DNA of 64,000 nt from JABWBR01 sp036741235 (GTDB lineage: Bacteria; Bacteroidota; Bacteroidia; Chitinophagales; Saprospiraceae). How positions within the stretch are numbered: position 1 is the first letter of the stretch; each line of letters opens with the position of its first letter. The DNA is taken from NCBI GenBank assembly GCA_036741235.1, contig DAINSQ010000004.1, positions 1 to 64,000 of the forward strand, in the 5' to 3' direction. The notes under the pieces were generated by a model. The model saw only the letters and a list, made by a program, of their open reading frames with translations, had not been told where the DNA came from and made no database searches. This document shows, in pieces, positions 45,901 to 54,493 of the stretch. The position numbers and the translations under genes are program-made.

Positions 45901-46753
45901 TTGTTACATTAAATGTACCGGCTTGCGCGTAAATATGGTTGGGGCTTACCTCGGTTGAAGTACTAAAATCGCCGAAATCCCACAAATAAGTGTTGGCATT
46001 CGAGGTAGTATTTGTAAACTGTAAATTTTCTCCCTTGCAAATTCGAATAGTATCATTGGATGCAGCCGGACTCGTTGTAAAGCCAGCCACCGGCGGCGCC
46101 AGCACTTCTGCGCAGAGATAGAAAAAGCTGGTACATTGAGGAAAGGTGCCGCCGATACCTTCAAAGGCATAAGCGGCTACTAACTCGCCAATACCTGGCG
46201 AAGCCCAGGTAACCCGTACCTGATCGCCCACATATTGCACGTCTGAAACATTGGAAAAATCGGCATACAAAAAAAAGACGCCGGGATAAGGCGGCGACAA
46301 TAGTGGGTAGGAAAGCGTATAGGTCACGGTAGTCTGCGCGCAAAGCCTGTCGCAGTCCAGGCTGTCAGCCGGATCCGTATCAGGGCATTGCGGCGCATCG
46401 GAATACAAAAGTTCAGGTACGGGCGCGCCATCGGAAACAAACACATTCAACGTTGCCGGGAACGTTAGATCGGATGTTTCTATAATAGCATTTATGACAT
46501 AAGTGCCGGGAGTATCAAAACAAATCTCCTGGGAAAAACCCTGTGAGGAATATTGTACGCCATTGTTCAAAAACCAGATAACATGCGCGTTGGCAGGACT
46601 GCCTCCGCCGGTGAGTACAACGGAATACGTCGCACACTCGCCAGTACAAACAGATGTCGGCCCGTTAATGACCATCAGCGGCGGATTTTGGGCGTTGAGC
46701 TGAAATTGGGAAAGCATGGCGCATACAAAAAAACAAAGAGTAGAAATACGCAT
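39998..46753 (-). CDS. Giant PKD-rich surface protein with gliding-motility-type (type B) C-terminal domain
   Basis: About 2251 residues from the ATG at 46751-46753, placed before the signal peptide ISTLCFFVCAMLSQFQLNAQ. Many PKD/Ig-like modules follow (about residues 30-1500), marked by YLWDFGDFSTS, WQWDFGDPASG and LNWDFGDP. Around 1580-1990 come eight tandem 51-residue repeats containing GCDS. The end has FYIPNAFSPNSDGINDLFQVF, LNVFDRWGNMLYSSDDY and MNPGVYVWHLKA, the gliding-motility-associated (CHU_C) C-terminal domain that directs export by T9SS. Probably a long adhesin or surface fibre. It is divergent from the next gene across 252 bases. Confidence 0.93.
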   Translation of the reverse strand: MRISTLCFFVCAMLSQFQLNAQNPPLMVINGPTSVCTGECATYSVVLTGGGSPANAHVIWFLNNGVQYSSQGFSQEICFDTPGTYVINAIIETSDLTFPATLNVFVSDGAPVPELLYSDAPQCPDTDPADSLDCDRLCAQTTVTYTLSYPLLSPPYPGVFFLYADFSNVSDVQYVGDQVRVTWASPGIGELVAAYAFEGIGGTFPQCTSFFYLCAEVLAPPVAGFTTSPAASNDTIRICKGENLQFTNTTSNANTYLWDFGDFSTSTEVSPNHIYAQAGTFNVTMIAGSDCNCLDTAYAVVVVEDTSQPPITCDGAVCPGATVTYTTAEVCAAYDWNVSPNGAVIDGGGPADPYITITWNSGYVGEIELSVTNCVGAGPCLRPTRIEAPILSDDVQIEGPAKACRSNSVLYSVPAYDGADIVWSVSQYGTIVAGQGANEVSVNWADDTPFDETQWVAVQIDHCYLGCGGSDTLEVNVKPIFRVTGAVEACPGSSSNYTARSAINNDPVVSSWELQGAGGNIAWTSAAPVSTATVPWSVPQGQYLVVAFPDMPNEYCVDSAFVRVAVPDVTPPVDSIIGPTQICANQPYLYEVATAFPTNNFSWQVVNNGVPSTRAGRRISVTWASPNNNSLSVVQTSAQGCASTPVMLNIQQVQAPTISGDNDVCMESTAQYSAQVLPQLQYEWSISPSDAGTIISDPTAAQIEVLWHRAGPATVELDICNQTSTYNVNVLALPTPTIVHPGSLCDNVTAQVQTSVAFAGYIWRDQDGDVISNAATPSVGPGYYQVIVTDAFGCVGEETFQIDVLPAPSVRLSTPGVRCLNVEQPTLYTIGNQTASSYEWYRDGMALGVNAASLLASIAGVYTVEVTDVNGCISASNALEVFGDCGSGGAGGGLPGGGSACDPALITPFDIIPGFDCNDRTYQITSPLFIPGSAFWNFDDPESGANNSSTLDNPNHLYATAGFHEVILLANYNIGGSIVSCGTLRVDTVALAADFIVYPACPGAAAQFNDRSTYLPFVSIASWQWDFGDPASGAANFSGLQNPTHVYNTPGTYNAVLTVTSSTGCQAVISKPVEVFSPPVISFTPPVENCEGTPLQFQANVPPDIASLNWDFGDPFSGDANTSTLASTYHAYESSFVYVVQLSAEDIQGCTAVVDQPVTVTANNLSGNISVAPASIFCEGDSVTLTAPAGGVSWSWSNGAVTSNLLAGSPGAYRVTVTNAQGCTYSPNPVNLQMIAAPYSDIRAYELDESGQQVAFYYDTLQVCYGEPVYLEAIGGGLGYSYQWSTGQSGQVAEFSEDRGNLLSEGQHDISLTVVNQINGCSAVVGPFVVNVNPNPVDLQISTQPTGLLCESTPITFSVDTPESGVNYFWSTGQTGPSIINTLAGNYYAVAVNSFGCQAQSNTVNVQKGPNVKQVPSGCHTRCLPDTICVPPILGAVSYQWYLNGNAIAAPEGTMLNLAPMQSGNYTLEVTDALGCQLTSADLNLDLFPGYGTISGSIYVDVNDNGIIDLSDTLFNGGGIFISDPALQVDTLLLADNGSYIWVNATANDYTMVLDTLSLPSNYQPIYVQVDSTLSGCPGGIAVDWLLKLCPLISSNTVLSFCEGESVVYQGQTYAMDTTFSIQHQALSGCDSLENVAITMLPSQTMVVDLSACPGDQVTYEGISLAVGDQQDFIYTNQYGCDSIISVSVLALPTDASSLTLQTCPGTTIDYNGTALTVGDQIPFTFTNSLGCDSVVTVSVTALPTDATSLALQTCPGTTIDYNGTALGVGDQVAFTLANSLGCDSIVTVTVSALPTSTGSVSLQSCPGEPLVYNGITLNVGDQVDFTFANSVGCDSVVTVTVSALPTSTGIEQLEACTGTTVTYNGQTLLPGSQTSVTLTNSVGCDSIVTVTVVELFPDTSDLQLLTCPGETITYQGTTLQAGDTAEFVLAGQGQAGCDSIVRVSVSALVVDTTQLAFQACEGASIDFNGITINAGETQTITLSDQQGCDSVIIVSVSALPAPDFSASSTASCPNSGTGAIRVANVNGNGPFEYSIDGNTFQQEADFSAVEAGDYLVVVRDANGCESENTVAVPTLESLRLSTEEFILPCNELQVEIGVNILSGLVGQISYLWDNGDTTATRIVTAAGVYNLQVSNDCEAVGQSVSVVPEVRGKLGIFYIPNAFSPNSDGINDLFQVFTGEGVQVEEFQLNVFDRWGNMLYSSDDYTAGWDGDYRGKAMNPGVYVWHLKAIVFRCGQLVSFEDKGDVGIVR
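40750..41975 (-). repeat. Eight tandem 153-bp coding repeats (GCDS repeats)
   Basis: Eight copies of a unit of about 51 residues: a Cys-x-Gly start (CPGTT, CPGEP, CTGTT, CEGAS), Tyr-Asn-Gly near residue 10, a GDQ segment, GCDS near residue 30, and SALPT or similar at the end. Copies at about 41480-41640 and 41330-41490 are the most alike at the DNA level, pointing to recent unequal exchange. Confidence 0.85.
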
Positions 46754-47005
46754 GGGCTTACGTGTTTTCGGGAAAATAATCAAATTCAACCAAATCTATT
46801 AATGATTACGCGTACAGCAGCAATTTTGGACGCGACTTCACTCGATCATTCATCAAGCTGAAAAGTAATAAAATATGCTGATTAGATTCAATAACACAAT
46901 TACTTTGCTGCCTGATATTGTGAAAATACCAAAAAATACTTTCAATTTACCCCAACTGGTTTTTCTGGCAGTACGTCTTATTATGTTATAACAATCACTC
47001 GACCT
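46754..47005. other. Divergent intergenic region
   Basis: 252 AT-rich bases between two divergent secreted-protein genes. TTACTTTG at 46900-46907 is one mismatch from a TAnnTTTG -7 element for the plus-strand gene. No other structure is seen. Confidence 0.4.
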
Positions 47006-48277
47006 ATGAAAAACCTTACGCCATTCATCCTGCTCTGTTGTTTGTCAGCCTTCGCATTTTCCAACGCCGTCGCGCAATGGGTTCCGCTTAACTCCGGTAC
47101 TACGCAAAAGCTAAACGGCATTCATATGCTCAACGCCAACTATGGCGCCGCCGTAGGTCAAAATGGCGTTGTGCTGCTGACTACCGACAACGGCAATACC
47201 TGGACCAATATTGGAGATGTCACGCTAACTGATTTGAGGGCAGTTCTAGTGTTGGGTATCGATACCTTATTGGTAGCGGAAGACGACTTCAATTTTGGAA
47301 AAGTATACCTCTCGGTAGATGCCGGAGAACACTGGGAAGATGTTACCGCCGGCGCTGCGTTGGCAGTGGGTGGCGAACGCGTTTTTTCTCTCAACAGCCA
47401 ATCTGTGGCATACAGTGATAATGGCATCGACAATTGGATACCGACCAACATAGTATTGGGAGGGACAACCATTCCCGACCAATTGCACTTCCCAACGGCT
47501 CAAACCGGTTATGTTTTTGCCAATATCAGCGGTTTTGCCACATACTCTAACTACAGCTACCGAAGCGATGATGGCGGATTGAGCTGGCAGCCGCTTTTCC
47601 CTTTCGATTTCCCCAATGCAGGCGCATATACAGCCGCCTGTTTCGTCAATGCCGATACCGGTTATTTTTTTATGAATCAATATCTCAGCTTTTTACCCGG
47701 CCCTGTCAACCAGTTGGTCAGAACCTCGGGTTATTACTATGACAATACAGACGGGGTAAACAGCTGGCGTTTTAATGCAGCGGTTGTCAATGCCAATATG
47801 CCCGCTTTCATTAATGACGCTTTTTTTGAAGACGATATGAGAGGATATGCCGCTGGAGAAAACGGCGCCTTGTACGTTAGCTCCGATGGCGGCGCCAGTT
47901 GGGAACCTGACCACCTTGCCAATACGCCGTTAAATGCCATTGCCGGAGTCGATCATCGCGCAGCGTTTGTAGTGGGCGACGATGGCGTCATCCTGCGCAA
48001 TAGCCTCATTACCAGTACACCCACTCCTCCTTCGCCAGCACTCGCATTATCCGTTTATCCCAATCCGTCATACGGCTTACTTACCATTCAAGGGGCAAAA
48101 ATGGATAACGCCAGGGAAATAACTATCTCAAACGCTACCGGCGTTTTGGCTGGCACATGGACGTCAATTATAGGCCAAACCATCGACATCAGCGGGCTAA
48201 CAGCGGGCGTGTATTATTTGAATGTAACATTCAGCCAGGGCGAGCGCCGGCAGGGTAAGTTTATTGTTGCCCGTTAA
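47006..48277 (+). CDS. Secreted YCF48/BNR-repeat protein with T9SS tail
   Basis: 423 residues with signal peptide NLTPFILLCCLSAFAFSNAVAQ. Repeats of the YCF48/BNR type are visible: AVGQNGVVLLTTDNGNTW, YRSDDGGLSWQPLFP, and AAGENGALYVSSDGGASWEP, which form a beta-propeller. The C-terminus contains LSVYPNPSYGLLTI and ends GKFIVAR, a T9SS type A domain. Exported; function unknown. Confidence 0.9.
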   Translation: MKNLTPFILLCCLSAFAFSNAVAQWVPLNSGTTQKLNGIHMLNANYGAAVGQNGVVLLTTDNGNTWTNIGDVTLTDLRAVLVLGIDTLLVAEDDFNFGKVYLSVDAGEHWEDVTAGAALAVGGERVFSLNSQSVAYSDNGIDNWIPTNIVLGGTTIPDQLHFPTAQTGYVFANISGFATYSNYSYRSDDGGLSWQPLFPFDFPNAGAYTAACFVNADTGYFFMNQYLSFLPGPVNQLVRTSGYYYDNTDGVNSWRFNAAVVNANMPAFINDAFFEDDMRGYAAGENGALYVSSDGGASWEPDHLANTPLNAIAGVDHRAAFVVGDDGVILRNSLITSTPTPPSPALALSVYPNPSYGLLTIQGAKMDNAREITISNATGVLAGTWTSIIGQTIDISGLTAGVYYLNVTFSQGERRQGKFIVAR

Positions 48278-48358
48278 ATATCCGGTTACTACCATGCGAT
48301 AATATTTGCAAAGGCCAGGATATTTTATTAATATAGCGGCGGCAAAAATCTACACACC

Positions 48359-49747
48359 ATGCAAAACGAATGGACCCGCCGCGATTGGCTGAAGACCCTC
48401 GGCCTTTTTTCTGCCGGCGCCATGCTGCCCGTCGACGCCTTCAGCAAAATATCGGAATACTCCTACGAATTACCGCTACAAGCTTACCCCCCTTTAGCTA
48501 AGCCGCTGACGGCCATAGTATTGGGCGCAGGCAACCGGGGTAATGTTTATGGTAATTATGCCGTCGAATTTCCCGCCGAGCTCGATATCATTGGCGTGGC
48601 AGAACCCATCGCCCTGCGCAACGAACGATTTGCAAAAAAACATCAGATCGCCGATAATAACCGGTTTGTCACCTGGGAACACGTCTTTGAAAGGCCCAAA
48701 TTTGCCGACGCGGTCATTATAACTACGCCTGACCATCTGCACTACGGCCCCGCTATGAAAGCGCTGGAAATGGGTTACGATTTATTGCTTGAAAAACCTA
48801 TAGCACAGAGCTGGCAAGAATGCAAAGATATTCTCAACCAGGCAAAAAAATACAATCGCATCGTGGGCGTTTGCCATGTGTTGCGTTATTCTCCCTACTA
48901 TCGAAAAATCAAAGAAATCATAGAATCCGGCGTTTTGGGCGATATCGTCAGCGTACAACATCTGGAACCCATCCAGTACGTGCATATGTCGCACTCCTAT
49001 GTGCGTGGCAACTGGCGTAAGACTGCTGAAACCAACCCTATTCTGCTGGCCAAATCCTGCCACGACCTTGATATCATACGCTGGTGGCTCGGAAAAAGCT
49101 GCACGTATGTCAGTTCTTTTGGGTCGCTGAAATGGTTCCGCAAGGAAAATGCCCCCGCCGGCAGTACCATGCGTTGTACCGACGGCTGCGCCGTTGAAGC
49201 CTCCTGCCCCTATTCCGCGCTTCGTATTTACTACCGCAATAAAACCTGGCTCCACCACTTCGACCTGCCCGAAGACAAATCGCAATGGGCGGATGCCATT
49301 ATGAAAAATCTTAAAGAAGGACCATACGGCCGTTGCGTATATCAATGCGACAACGATGTGCTTGATCACCAGGTCGTAGCCATGGAATTCGAAGGCGGCA
49401 CGACCGTTAATTTCAGCATGGAGGCCTTCACCAACTACGCAGGCCGCCGCACCCGCATAATGGGCAGCATGGGCGACCTGGTGGGCGATGAAACGGATAT
49501 CTACCTGGCCAATTTCAAAACCGGCGAATTGACAAAGTGGAACGTCAACGAAAATACCCAGATCAAATCAGGCCATGGCGGCGGCGACTGGGGCCTCGCC
49601 CGCGATTGGGTGCAGGCCGTATCCCATAGAGACCCTTCACTACTTACTTCTACACTGGACGCCGCTATGGAAAGCCACCTCATCGGCTTTACCGCCGAAA
49701 AAAGCCGGCAGTTGCGCACTGTAGAAAAAGTTGACATGAATAATTGA
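48359..49747 (+). CDS. Gfo/Idh/MocA-family oxidoreductase with Tat-like N-terminus
   Basis: 462 residues. The N-terminus NEWTRRDWLKTLGLFSAGAM has a twin-arginine signal pattern, so export in folded form is likely. The NAD(P) loop is VLGAGNRGNVYGNY. YDLLLEKPIAQSWQEC has the conserved EKP motif of the family, and HVLRYSPYYRKIKEI follows. A Cys pair region (CTDGCAVEASCPYSALRI) in the C-terminal half is seen in the long form of these enzymes. Substrate unknown, probably a sugar or inositol derivative. 25 bases upstream of the second oxidoreductase. Confidence 0.92.
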   Translation: MQNEWTRRDWLKTLGLFSAGAMLPVDAFSKISEYSYELPLQAYPPLAKPLTAIVLGAGNRGNVYGNYAVEFPAELDIIGVAEPIALRNERFAKKHQIADNNRFVTWEHVFERPKFADAVIITTPDHLHYGPAMKALEMGYDLLLEKPIAQSWQECKDILNQAKKYNRIVGVCHVLRYSPYYRKIKEIIESGVLGDIVSVQHLEPIQYVHMSHSYVRGNWRKTAETNPILLAKSCHDLDIIRWWLGKSCTYVSSFGSLKWFRKENAPAGSTMRCTDGCAVEASCPYSALRIYYRNKTWLHHFDLPEDKSQWADAIMKNLKEGPYGRCVYQCDNDVLDHQVVAMEFEGGTTVNFSMEAFTNYAGRRTRIMGSMGDLVGDETDIYLANFKTGELTKWNVNENTQIKSGHGGGDWGLARDWVQAVSHRDPSLLTSTLDAAMESHLIGFTAEKSRQLRTVEKVDMNN

Positions 49748-49772
49748 ACCATCACTGTATTAACTCGATAGT

Positions 49773-50924
49773 ATGCCTGAAAAATTGCGTATGGGCATGG
49801 TGGGCGGCGGTATCGGCGCGTTCATCGGCGGCGTACACCGCATGGCCGCCAACCTCGATGGCGAAATAGAATTGGTTTGCGGCGCTTTTAGCAGCGACCC
49901 TGCAAAGTCAAAAGCCTCCGGCGAAGCGCTTTATCTGCCCTCCGACCGCGTATACGGCTCTTTCCAGGAAATGATAGAAAAGGAAAAGCAACTGCCGGAA
50001 AATAAACGCATGCAATTCGTTTCTATCGTTACCCCCAACCACATGCACTTCGCTCCGGCGAAATTGGCGCTTGAAAACGGCTTCCATGTGGTTTGCGACA
50101 AACCGCTCTGTCTCAATATGGAAGAGGCCTACGAATTGCAGCGCATCGTAGAACAAACCGGACTACTATTCGCCCTTACCCATAACTATACGGGGTACCC
50201 CATGGTGAAACAGGCCCGGCATATGATTCAACAGGGGCAATTGGGCGCTTTGCGCAAAATTGTGGTGGAATATCCTCAGGGCTGGTTATCTACCAAAATC
50301 GAAGATGCCGACCAAAAACAAGCCGCCTGGCGCACCGACCCCCAGCGCTCGGGCATTGCCGGCGCTATGGGCGATATCGGCACCCACGCCGAAAACCTGG
50401 CGGAATACATCACCGGCCTCAAAATAACTCAACTCTGCGCCGACCTGAGCACTTTCGTGTCCGGCCGCCGGCTCGACGACGACGGCAATGTGCTGCTCCA
50501 TTTTGAAAACGGCGCCAAAGGCATACTGCACGCCAGCCAAATATCGGCAGGCGAAGAAAACAACCTCAATATTCGCATTTACGGCGAAAAAGCAGGCCTC
50601 GAATGGCGACAAATGGAACCCAATACCCTCATTGTTAAATGGCTGGAAGCGCCAACTCAAATATTGCGAACCGGCGTAGGCCCCCTGTGCCGGTCTGCCC
50701 AGGCGCATACCCGCATCCCCTCCGGCCATCCTGAAGGGTACCTCGAAGCCTTCGCCAATATTTATCGCAATTTCGCCTTCTGCCTGCGCGCCAGATTGGA
50801 AGGCAAGGCGCCCGATCCCGTCTACCAAGACTTCCCCTCAATACACGACGGCGTAAGGGGCATGCTTTTTATTCAAAAAGTGGTTGAATCAAGCGCTTCC
50901 TCTCATAAATGGACAGATTGCTGA
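49773..50924 (+). CDS. Gfo/Idh/MocA-family oxidoreductase (cytoplasmic)
   Basis: 383 residues without a signal peptide. The nucleotide loop is MVGGGIGAFIGGVHRMAA (about residues 9-26). FHVVCDKPLCLNMEEAYEL supplies the conserved DKP motif and LTHNYTGYPMVKQAR the usual following strand. The second half is the substrate-binding alpha/beta domain (GDIGTHAENLAEYITG). Substrate unknown. Paired with the Tat-exported paralogue just upstream, suggesting one pathway working on both sides of the membrane. Confidence 0.93.
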   Translation: MPEKLRMGMVGGGIGAFIGGVHRMAANLDGEIELVCGAFSSDPAKSKASGEALYLPSDRVYGSFQEMIEKEKQLPENKRMQFVSIVTPNHMHFAPAKLALENGFHVVCDKPLCLNMEEAYELQRIVEQTGLLFALTHNYTGYPMVKQARHMIQQGQLGALRKIVVEYPQGWLSTKIEDADQKQAAWRTDPQRSGIAGAMGDIGTHAENLAEYITGLKITQLCADLSTFVSGRRLDDDGNVLLHFENGAKGILHASQISAGEENNLNIRIYGEKAGLEWRQMEPNTLIVKWLEAPTQILRTGVGPLCRSAQAHTRIPSGHPEGYLEAFANIYRNFAFCLRARLEGKAPDPVYQDFPSIHDGVRGMLFIQKVVESSASSHKWTDC

Positions 50925-51012
50925 TAAGACTCCCGCTTGCTCCTGAATAATATACGACCTTTTTGTCTAGTATTTGTCATTTAAATTACTAAAAAATTAT
51001 TCGAAAAATTTC

Positions 51013-51020
51013 TATCTTTA
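51013..51020 (+). promoter_or_regulatory. Bacteroidota -7-like element before the PA-domain protein
   Basis: TATCTTTA, one mismatch to TAnnTTTG, 33 bases before the ATG at 51054. Confidence 0.5.
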
Positions 51021-51053
51021 ACATTCATCATTTCATCATCAAAAACCGCTAAT

Positions 51054-54000
51054 ATGAAGAACTGCTACTTGTCTAAGCTGTGGGCTTTAGCGATAGCATT
51101 GTTGGCATGGACGGCAACGACCAATGCCCAGATCGTTAAAATCACTGTGAATGCCCCGGCTGGAATTGCAGGCGACTATCAGGCCCTCCAGGCCGCTTAC
51201 TCACCGGCCCTAACCGGAACCACAGGCGACGTTGTTTATGCCAACCCCGCCGACGGCTGTACGGCCCCTACCAATAGCCTGACCGGATCAGTTGCCCTGA
51301 TGGACAGGGGAACTTGTCCATTCGCTACCAAGGCCGTCGTTGCCCAACAGGCAGGCGCCATAGGCGTTATCGTGTGCAATAACACGCCTCTCTTCCCGCA
51401 CAAAGCTATCGTGATGGGCGGCACGCCTTCCGAGACAATCAACATCCCCGTGGTGATGTTGTCCTGGGCCGATTGCGAACTTATCAAAGCCGAATTGGCA
51501 AACGGCGCTGTAAACGTAACGTTCTCTCCCGATCCCATCCCCGCCGAGGCAGGCGAGGTTTGCGATACGGCAATACCCATCGGCCCCGGCACGCATACGG
51601 TTGCCCCCATTGACGGCGGCTTCGGCGCTGTGTTTATCAGCGGCGTATTGGATAACAACTCCAACGCCAAGTGGTATTCCTATACGCCTACTGTCAACAA
51701 CATCGCAACGGTTAGCTCCTGCGGCCAGCCCGTCGACTCGCGCGTGGCTGTCATTTCCGGCGTTGACTGCGCCAACCTCGTACTCGTCGATCTAAATGAC
51801 GACTGCGATCCGGACAACAACGACTTTGCCTCCGAAGTGAGCTTCCTCGCCGTAGCCGGCCAACAGTATTTTATCTACTGGGACGACCGCTGGGACCACA
51901 ATGGGTTTGAATTTACACTCTCTGAAAACACGACGCTGCCTCAAGCGCTTGTGACCTTTAACGTTGACATGGCGCTCGAGACGGTAAGCCCCGACGGCGT
52001 CAGAGTAGCCTACGGTACTTCGAGCAACCCGGTACTGACCGAGATAATTCTCGCCGATGGCGACGGCGACGGCGTTTATTCCGGCTCCGCCAATATTACG
52101 CTGTTGGATACACTAGGTTATGTGTTCGTGAATGGACTGGTAGCTCCCGGCAATCAGGAAAGCGTACCCAACGAATGCGGCGTGCCTTCTATTTTCGGCT
52201 TTAATTTCCGCCCATTTATTGTAGGTGACCCTAACGGTACCAATATTCCATCGGTTTGCTTTAGCAGCTGCGGCGATTGCGTCTTCGTTGTTGACGACTG
52301 CGAAAACCCGCTTATCCTCATTGAGGACGATGCTGAAGGATATGCAGCCGGCAACGCACAAGGCCAACCAGGCGCAGATCACTGGGGCTCATGGCCCGGC
52401 GCTGCCAGCTCGGTAGTTGTTAATGCTGAACAGGCTGAAAGCGGCGCGCAATCATTCAAAGTATCCGGCGCTATTACGGGACAGGATGCTTTGTTGCTTC
52501 TTGGCGACAAAACCCAGGATCACTACGCTGTTGCCTGGAATATGTACATCCCTACCGGTAAACGGGCTTATTTCAACGTTCAACACCAGGCGCCCACCGC
52601 TTCTGCCGGCTTCTGGGCAATGGATGCCTTCTTCGGCGACGAAGGCGACGGTACGGCTTTCCTGCAGATCTACCCCAATAACGTAGCTGCCGAAACGCCG
52701 CGTTTCTCTTATCCCAACGATACCTGGTTTTTCGTATACCTTTTTGTCGACCTCGACAACGACGAGGCTCGCCTGATTGTTGATGAAACCACTGTAGCCG
52801 CATGGCAGTTCAGCTTCGGTATCACCAACGGCGGCGCCGCTTCACCGCTCAACCAACTCAACGGCATCAACTTCTATCCGCGTGATGCCAACGATGAGTA
52901 CTATGTGGACAACGTTCAGTTTGTCCAAATACCCGATGCAGGCGTAGGCCAATACTGCTACACGGCAGTTGACATCCAGCCGGGTGTTCATGCAGTGCCC
53001 GAACTTACTTGCTTCGGCGGCGCCTATGACCTTGGCAGCAACGGCGAGGGTATAGCAACCTACTGGTTTAAGTATACGCCTACTCAGGACGGCGTCATCA
53101 GCATTTCATCCTGCAACGGCGGCGCTGATTCACGCGGATGGATTTTTAAAGGCGACTGCCACGGCCTGGAAATACTGGGCGTCAACGACGATATGTGCGA
53201 ACTGGCCCCCGGCGGCGACGCTTATGCTTCTTACCGCGAAGCTATCGTTGAAGCGGGCGAGACCTATTACATTATGTGGGACGACGCCTGGGAAAATACC
53301 GGCTTTGATTTCGAACTCAGCTTCTCTACCGATGCTCCCGCTGAAGGCGATTTCTGCCAAACTGCTATCGCCGTTGATCCGGGCGAGCATTCTATCGAAG
53401 AATTCACCGGCGATGCAGCCGTTGCCGGCCCCACGATCGGTACCAGCACGCTGTCGGAAACACCCTATGCACAGTCTGAGTGGTTCTCATTTACGCCCAC
53501 CACAGATGGTACAATGACGATCACTTCCTGCGACGGCGCAGCCAGCGATACCCGCCTCTGGGTATACACCGGCGATTGCTCCTCGCTCAACAGCTTGACG
53601 GTTGTTGCGGAAAGCGACGACGGCTGTACGGGCGGCGCGGGCCCCTCGCAAGTCACGGATGTACCCGTCACTGCCGGCACTACTTACCTCATCGAGTGGA
53701 ACGACCGCTTCTCTGAAGACGCTTTCTTGTGGGAATTGATATTCAACCCGCTGTCGGTTGACGTGACCTTCCAGGTTGATATGGCGCTTTCTACAGTTGA
53801 TCCGGGCGGCGTATTCCTCGCCGGTTCGTTCAGCGACTTCCAGAACCTGCCGATGAGCGACGGCAATGGCGACGGCGTTTACACCGCTACCGTGGCTATC
53901 CCGCAAAATACGACGGTGACCTACAAGTTCAAAAACGGCCCCGATGGCTGGGAATCAATCAACACCAGCGTTGGCGGCGTGAACTGTACCACCGGCGGCT

Positions 54001-54359
54001 TCGGCGACCGCTTCTACAACACCGGCACGGCCGACGTTACGCTGCCAGTTGTATGCTTCGCTTATTGCGTAACTTGTAACGTAGTTGACGTTGATGAGTC
54101 TACACTCCAGAATGGCGTGAAGATATTCCCCAACCCGGTTACAGATGTGTTGAATATCAACTACAACTTCTCGGAAACGGTACAGCAATTCAACGTACGC
54201 ATTTACAACGCACAGGGCGCTTTGGTATTCGACCGCTATATGGGCCAATCGCTCAACGGCAACCTCGAAATCGACGCCCGCCAGTTCCCCGCCGGCGCTT
54301 ACATGGTTCAACTCATGGACGGCGCTTCGCAGGTAACCCGGAAAATTATTATCGAATAA
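51054..54359 (+). CDS. Secreted multidomain protein: PA domain, three PPC-like units, two glycan-binding-like units, T9SS tail
   Basis: 1101 residues with signal peptide WALAIALLAWTATTNAQ. A protease-associated (PA) domain (about 35-165) has GSVALMDRGTCPFATKA and GVIVCNN. Three related beta units each begin with C..A.-.-PG.H (CDTAIPIGPGTH near 171, CYTAVDIQPGVH near 640, CQTAIAVDPGEH near 768). A pair of VTF-x-VDMAL-x-TV-type units (near 300 and 902) resembles starch-binding-like modules, and a jelly-roll-like module lies between. The C-terminus has KIFPNPVTDVLNI and ends RKIIIE, a T9SS type A domain. No catalytic domain is recognised. A terminator hairpin follows. Confidence 0.88.
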   Translation: MKNCYLSKLWALAIALLAWTATTNAQIVKITVNAPAGIAGDYQALQAAYSPALTGTTGDVVYANPADGCTAPTNSLTGSVALMDRGTCPFATKAVVAQQAGAIGVIVCNNTPLFPHKAIVMGGTPSETINIPVVMLSWADCELIKAELANGAVNVTFSPDPIPAEAGEVCDTAIPIGPGTHTVAPIDGGFGAVFISGVLDNNSNAKWYSYTPTVNNIATVSSCGQPVDSRVAVISGVDCANLVLVDLNDDCDPDNNDFASEVSFLAVAGQQYFIYWDDRWDHNGFEFTLSENTTLPQALVTFNVDMALETVSPDGVRVAYGTSSNPVLTEIILADGDGDGVYSGSANITLLDTLGYVFVNGLVAPGNQESVPNECGVPSIFGFNFRPFIVGDPNGTNIPSVCFSSCGDCVFVVDDCENPLILIEDDAEGYAAGNAQGQPGADHWGSWPGAASSVVVNAEQAESGAQSFKVSGAITGQDALLLLGDKTQDHYAVAWNMYIPTGKRAYFNVQHQAPTASAGFWAMDAFFGDEGDGTAFLQIYPNNVAAETPRFSYPNDTWFFVYLFVDLDNDEARLIVDETTVAAWQFSFGITNGGAASPLNQLNGINFYPRDANDEYYVDNVQFVQIPDAGVGQYCYTAVDIQPGVHAVPELTCFGGAYDLGSNGEGIATYWFKYTPTQDGVISISSCNGGADSRGWIFKGDCHGLEILGVNDDMCELAPGGDAYASYREAIVEAGETYYIMWDDAWENTGFDFELSFSTDAPAEGDFCQTAIAVDPGEHSIEEFTGDAAVAGPTIGTSTLSETPYAQSEWFSFTPTTDGTMTITSCDGAASDTRLWVYTGDCSSLNSLTVVAESDDGCTGGAGPSQVTDVPVTAGTTYLIEWNDRFSEDAFLWELIFNPLSVDVTFQVDMALSTVDPGGVFLAGSFSDFQNLPMSDGNGDGVYTATVAIPQNTTVTYKFKNGPDGWESINTSVGGVNCTTGGFGDRFYNTGTADVTLPVVCFAYCVTCNVVDVDESTLQNGVKIFPNPVTDVLNINYNFSETVQQFNVRIYNAQGALVFDRYMGQSLNGNLEIDARQFPAGAYMVQLMDGASQVTRKIIIE

Positions 54360-54417
54360 CGCTTGAAATTGCCCGGCAATACCGGCTTATTTTTCAGCGT
54401 TTATCTTAAAGTGCATG

Positions 54418-54450
54418 AGGCATCCCGAAAAAATTCGGGATGCCTTATGT
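54418..54450 (+). terminator. Rho-independent terminator after the PA-domain protein gene
   Basis: AGGCATCCCGAA (54418-54429) and its exact complement (54434-54445) form a perfect 12-bp stem with an AAAA loop; a short T-rich stretch follows. It overlaps the upstream part of the open frame at 54440, showing that the ddl gene really starts further down. Confidence 0.85.
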
Positions 54451-54456
54451 TTTTAC

Positions 54457-54464
54457 TAAATTTG
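54457..54464 (+). promoter_or_regulatory. Bacteroidota -7 element upstream of the ddl-PASTA gene
   Basis: TAAATTTG matches TAnnTTTG exactly, 30 bases before the ATG at 54494 and just after the terminator. Confidence 0.6.
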
Positions 54465-54493
54465 CGGGTTATTCAAGCTACCTGCTAAACTAT

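Noticed and set aside
54440..54493. Earlier ATG for the ddl fusion
   Set aside because: It lies in the terminator stem and before the -7 element; the family N-terminus starts at 54494.
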